Positions 60,882-64,000 of a stretch of 64,000 bases of DNA are shown piece by piece. The stretch is taken from NCBI GenBank assembly GCA_963790085.1, contig CAWBNH010000001.1, positions 1 through 64,000 on the forward strand. Direction: 5' to 3'. The notes beneath the pieces were generated by a model that saw only the letters and a list, made by a program, of their open reading frames with translations, was not told the DNA's origin and made no database searches. Position numbers and translations under genes: made by a program. The number at the start of each line of letters is the position of its first letter. Position 1 is the first letter of the stretch. This stretch comes from CAXMST01 sp963790085 (GTDB lineage Bacteria > Actinomycetota > Thermoleophilia > Solirubrobacterales > 70-9).

Positions 60882-63050
60882 CTACTCGCGCGCCCCGGCG
60901 CGACTGACGCTCGGCTCGGCCTCGGCAGCAGCCGGCGCCTCGACCTGCGGCTCGGCGCCGGGCGCGGCGGCGGCCCCGGCTGCCGGCTCCGAGTCACCCT
61001 CGATCCGCACCCGCGGCAGGCGCCGGTCGAGCCAGTCGGGCAGCCACCATGCCCGCTCCCCGAGCAGCTCCATGATCGCCGGCACCAGCAGGCTGCGAAT
61101 CACGAATGCGTCGATCGCGATCGCGGTGGCGAGCGCGACCCCGAACAGCTTGATGATCAGATCACCGCCGAGCGCGAAGCTGCCGAACACGCAGATCATG
61201 ATCGCTGCCGCCGCGGTGATCACCCGGCCGGTGCTCGCGAGGCCGTGCATCACCGCTCCCGAGGCGTCCCCGCGCCGCTCCCACTCCTCGTGGACGCGCG
61301 ACATCAGGAAGACCTCGTAGTCCATCGAGAGCCCGAAGACGATCGCGAACACGAAGACCGGCAGGAAGGCCGCGATCGGGGCCGTCTCCGAGATCCCGAT
61401 CAGCTCGTTTCCCCAGCCCAGCTGGAAGACGGCGACGACGACCCCGAACGAGGCAGCGATGCTGAGCACGTTCATCAGGATCGCCTTGACCGGGACGAGC
61501 AGCGAACGGAAGGCGACCAGCAGGAGCAGGGCGCTGAGCATGATCACGACGCCGATGAACAGCGGCAGCTTGCCGGCGATGTAGGTGGCGAAGTCATTGG
61601 TGATCGCGGTCTCGCCGCCGAGGTGCGTCTCGGCACCGCTGAGCTCGTCGAAGGGGACGAGCACCTCCGCCCGCAGGCGGTCGACGAGCTCCCGCGTCTC
61701 GACCTCCTGCGGGCCGGTGGCCGGGTAGACCGTGATCAGCCTCGTATCTCCTGAGGGGCTGGCGAGTGGCCGGCCGACCGCGGCGACCCCGGGATCCTCC
61801 TCGAGGCCGCCCGCCAGCGCGGCGGTGGCGCCCCGCTCGGAGCCGGCGACATCGGTGACCACCAGCAGCGGCCCGTTGAAGCCGGCCCCGAAGCCCTCTG
61901 CGAGCAGATCGTAGGCCTGACGGGTGGTCGTATCGGCGGCGTCGGTGCCGGCGTCGGCGTTGCCGATCTCGATCGAGAAGACCGGGATCGCAAGCACAAC
62001 GAGCACCGCCGCCGAGCCGAGCGCCGCGGCCCAGGGATGCCGCTGGATCGCGGCGCTCCAGCGCGACCAAAGGCGCCCCTCCTCCCCACTCGTCCCCTTG
62101 GCCCCGGGGAGGGTCAGCCTGTCGATTCGCCGGCCGACCTTGCTCAGCAGGGCGGGCAGCAGGGTGAGCGCGGCGGCCATCGTCACCAGCACCGTCAGCG
62201 AAGCGGCGAGCGCCGGCCCGTAGAGGAAGTCGACGCCGATCGCGAACAGGCCGAGCAGGGCGACGCAGACGGTCGCCCCCGCGAACAGGACCGCGCGGCC
62301 GGCGGTGTCCATCGCGACCTCGACCGCCGCGTCCGGCTCGAGCCCGGCGCGGAGGCCGGAGCGGAACCGGGTGACCACGAACAGCGCGTAGTCGATCCCA
62401 ACGCCGAGGCCGATCATCGCCGCAAGCTGTGGAGAGAAGTCCGCCGTGTCGACCAGGTGCGTGAGCAGCGTGACCAGGCTGAGGGCGACGCCGAGGGCGA
62501 TCACCGCCGTGAGGATCGGCAGGCCCATTGCGACCACCGAGCCGAAGGTGATCAGCAGGACGATGATCGCCGCCGAGAGCCCAACGAGCTCAGCGGTGCT
62601 CGGATCGCCCTGCTGGCTGTTGCGGATCGCATCGCCGCCGAGCTCGACCTGCAGCTCGTCGCCTGGCGCGCTCTCGGCGGCGGCGAGCAACTCGTCGACG
62701 GTCTCGTCGCTGACCTCGAACGAGCGCTGCTCGAGCTGGGCCGTCGCGAGGGCGATCGTGCCGTCGTCGCTGACCACCGCGGCGCGAGAGAAGGAGCAGT
62801 CCTCGTCCAGCGGCGATTCGATCCCGGCGACGCCGCCGACCGCGGCGATCGCCCCGAGCACGGACTCGACCCCGCCGCATGCGTCCGGATCCGAGAGGCG
62901 GCCGTCGGTCGCACGCAGGACGACCTGGACGCCGTCGCCCGACTGCGCCGGGAAACGCTCCTCGAGCAGCGATACGGCCTGCTGGGAGTCGGAGTCGGGA
63001 AGCTCGAAGTTGGTCGAGAAGTCCTCGCCGGCGCTTGCGGCGGCGGCCAC
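60882..63050 (-). CDS. MMPL-family RND transporter
   Basis: 722 residues from GTG at 63050; the frame stays open to about 63110 and adds a first membrane span (RRLTFAAWLVALVVCVAAAA) but offers no ATG/GTG/TTG there, so the true start is uncertain. Two repeats of six spans: GIDYALFVVTRFRSGLRAGL and GLSMDYEVFLMSRVHEEWER carry the proton-relay Asp-Tyr pairs. Extracytoplasmic loops start DFSTNFELPDSDSQQAVSLL. It exports lipids or hydrophobic compounds using the proton gradient. The C-terminus is Ala/Glu-rich. Confidence 0.88.
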   Translation of the reverse strand: MAAAASAGEDFSTNFELPDSDSQQAVSLLEERFPAQSGDGVQVVLRATDGRLSDPDACGGVESVLGAIAAVGGVAGIESPLDEDCSFSRAAVVSDDGTIALATAQLEQRSFEVSDETVDELLAAAESAPGDELQVELGGDAIRNSQQGDPSTAELVGLSAAIIVLLITFGSVVAMGLPILTAVIALGVALSLVTLLTHLVDTADFSPQLAAMIGLGVGIDYALFVVTRFRSGLRAGLEPDAAVEVAMDTAGRAVLFAGATVCVALLGLFAIGVDFLYGPALAASLTVLVTMAAALTLLPALLSKVGRRIDRLTLPGAKGTSGEEGRLWSRWSAAIQRHPWAAALGSAAVLVVLAIPVFSIEIGNADAGTDAADTTTRQAYDLLAEGFGAGFNGPLLVVTDVAGSERGATAALAGGLEEDPGVAAVGRPLASPSGDTRLITVYPATGPQEVETRELVDRLRAEVLVPFDELSGAETHLGGETAITNDFATYIAGKLPLFIGVVIMLSALLLLVAFRSLLVPVKAILMNVLSIAASFGVVVAVFQLGWGNELIGISETAPIAAFLPVFVFAIVFGLSMDYEVFLMSRVHEEWERRGDASGAVMHGLASTGRVITAAAAIMICVFGSFALGGDLIIKLFGVALATAIAIDAFVIRSLLVPAIMELLGERAWWLPDWLDRRLPRVRIEGDSEPAAGAAAAPGAEPQVEAPAAAEAEPSVSRAGARE

Positions 63051-63176
63051 GCAGACGACCAGCGCAACCAGCCAGGCCGCAAAGGTCAGCCGCCGGTGGC
63101 GGATGCAGATTGAAGCGATCGCGCGGATTGCGCCCTTTCGATGTCGTTCACGGCCGCCGGCCGCCGGCCGAAGCGG

Positions 63177-63197
63177 CGGTCCGGCTGCGGCGGACCG
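63177..63197. terminator. GC-rich hairpin between secreted hydrolase and MMPL genes
   Basis: CGGTCCG-(7)-CGGACCG, 17 bp downstream of the stop at 63214 on the minus strand. No T-run, so termination is only possible. Confidence 0.35.
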
Positions 63198-63213
63198 GCC
63201 GCGGCCGGTAAAG

Positions 63214-64000
63214 CTACTTCTTGCCCTGCTTCCAGGTCAGGCTCTTCTGCCCGGCGAGCTTCGCCCGCAGCTTGCCCTTGCCCTTCAGCCTGGTGGTGGC
63301 CTTGAACACCTCCGCCGCAGCGACCTGCCTCCTGGAAACCGTCTTGAACCGGCGCTTGCCGGCCTTGACCTGGATCGCGACGGTCCCGGCGACCGGCGCG
63401 CGCCCCCAGATCAGCACCTTCTTCCTCGACTTGCGATCGCCGACGAGCGGGAACTGGAACGCGGTCCGCGACTGCTTCGCGCTGCCGTCCTCGAAGAAGA
63501 CGCCCGACTGGAACGGACGCGAGCTGTCGTCTCCGACCTGGTAGAGCATCGCCAGCTCGACCTTGTCCTTCCAGTTCAGGTAGAGCGCCTCGGAGATGTA
63601 GGCGGCCTGCTCCTTCAGCGACGGAATCTGCCGGCCCGTCTTCGGCGGGTTGGAGTGCCACCAGAACTCGGTGTTCCAGACCGGGCGTCGACCGCCCGGC
63701 TGCACGTTTCCGGCCGACTCGGCCTTGCGGAGCATCTTCACGATCGTCCCCATCTCGGCGATCCCGGCGTCATCGGCACCGGCCTTCGCGCGCGGCGGGC
63801 GATTGGCGTTGATCGGGTGGTGGCTGAGGACGTCGAACTTCGCCTGCACCGGGCAGGCGACCGGCTTCAGTCCCTTCCCCTTCAAGCACAGCAACTCGCG
63901 CAGGAACTCGAGTGGGCCGACCCGGGGCTTGCCCTTGCGGCCGCCGTCGCTGCCGATCGGTGCGAGCGCGCCGCCGACGACCTGGGCGCTCGGGGAGACC
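63214..64000 (-). CDS. Secreted glycoside-hydrolase-like protein, 5' end outside the window
   Basis: At least 261 codons; the frame is open to the right edge, beginning SAQVVGGALAPIGSDGGRKG. The TIM-barrel-like part has PLEFLRELLCLKG, AKFDVLSHHPINANRPPRAK and RPVWNTEFWWHSNPP, where the Glu is at the position of a retaining glycosidase nucleophile, then AAYISEALYLNWKDKVELAM. A C-terminal Lys/Arg-rich beta domain follows (VAIQVKAGKRRFKTVSRRQV). Similar proteins are common in Solirubrobacterales; sugar specificity is unknown. Confidence 0.75.
   Translation of the reverse strand, partial: VSPSAQVVGGALAPIGSDGGRKGKPRVGPLEFLRELLCLKGKGLKPVACPVQAKFDVLSHHPINANRPPRAKAGADDAGIAEMGTIVKMLRKAESAGNVQPGGRRPVWNTEFWWHSNPPKTGRQIPSLKEQAAYISEALYLNWKDKVELAMLYQVGDDSSRPFQSGVFFEDGSAKQSRTAFQFPLVGDRKSRKKVLIWGRAPVAGTVAIQVKAGKRRFKTVSRRQVAAAEVFKATTRLKGKGKLRAKLAGQKSLTWKQGKK

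Overview
The window looks like a chromosomal piece of a high-GC actinobacterium, most likely Thermoleophilia/Solirubrobacterales. This is an inference from several things together: strong GC bias with GC-rich third codon positions; an aerobic form I carbon monoxide dehydrogenase operon; secreted NHL-repeat proteins with Lys/Arg-rich C-terminal beta domains; short secreted proteins starting with the REKLTFANV-type leader; and many genes with a TANNNT hexamer only 6-9 nt before the start codon, as expected for leaderless transcripts. I see no rRNA, no complete tRNA, no CRISPR array and no transposase.

Region 1 (1-14150) is accessory and rearranged. It opens with a two-gene candidate defence locus: a DUF6361 protein with a frameshift, translationally coupled to a 1693-residue phospholipase D/SNF2-helicase fusion. 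Next, an 826-bp direct repeat (a small hypothetical gene convergent with a GIY-YIG nuclease gene) flanks a 1.17-kb foreign segment holding a complete ABC ATPase and two gene fragments. After that come four partial tRNA copies (3' halves, minus strand) delimiting three small cassettes: a conserved hypothetical gene; a rhodanese-type sulfurtransferase plus a cation efflux transporter; and a cyclase fragment. Three of the four copies are preceded, about 100 bp away, by the same short repeat module. No integrase is present.

Region 2 (14286-19670) holds a secreted hydrolase, two NTF2/SnoaL-fold proteins, a TetR regulator with a palindromic operator candidate, an XRE/nucleotidyltransferase toxin-antitoxin-like pair and small DUF proteins.

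Region 3 (19397-32104) is the CO dehydrogenase island. Five small single-span membrane proteins lead the operon, followed by coxM-coxS-coxL, an XdhC-YHS fusion, a MobA-like molybdenum cofactor enzyme, coxD, coxE, a small Cys protein and a stand-alone CoxL-like domain. coxG and a zinc-ribbon protein follow beyond an opposite-strand YceI gene, and a second XdhC/CoxI gene is divergent. Maturation factors, catalytic subunits and possible membrane partners are thus kept together.

Region 4 (32197-46344) is mostly housekeeping and secreted functions: NHL protein, enoyl-CoA hydratase family, cyclopropane fatty acid synthase family, frameshifted Rieske protein, deazaflavin-oxidoreductase-like/membrane fusion, an AAA ATPase overlapping recD2, a CGNR regulator divergent from a 41-residue gene, an SGNH hydrolase, a lipoprotein, an MBL-fold protein and a serine protease.

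Region 5 (46554-54365) is a surface glycan locus: a new-looking tandem-repeat protein, three sulfotransferases, two GT2 glycosyltransferases and a Wzm/Wzt-type ABC exporter. Region 6 (54684-64000) holds secreted proteins, two of them with several frame changes, an NAD(P)-binding protein, a zinc-finger/HTH-like protein, a CPA2 antiporter, an MMPL transporter and a glycoside-hydrolase-like protein running off the right end.
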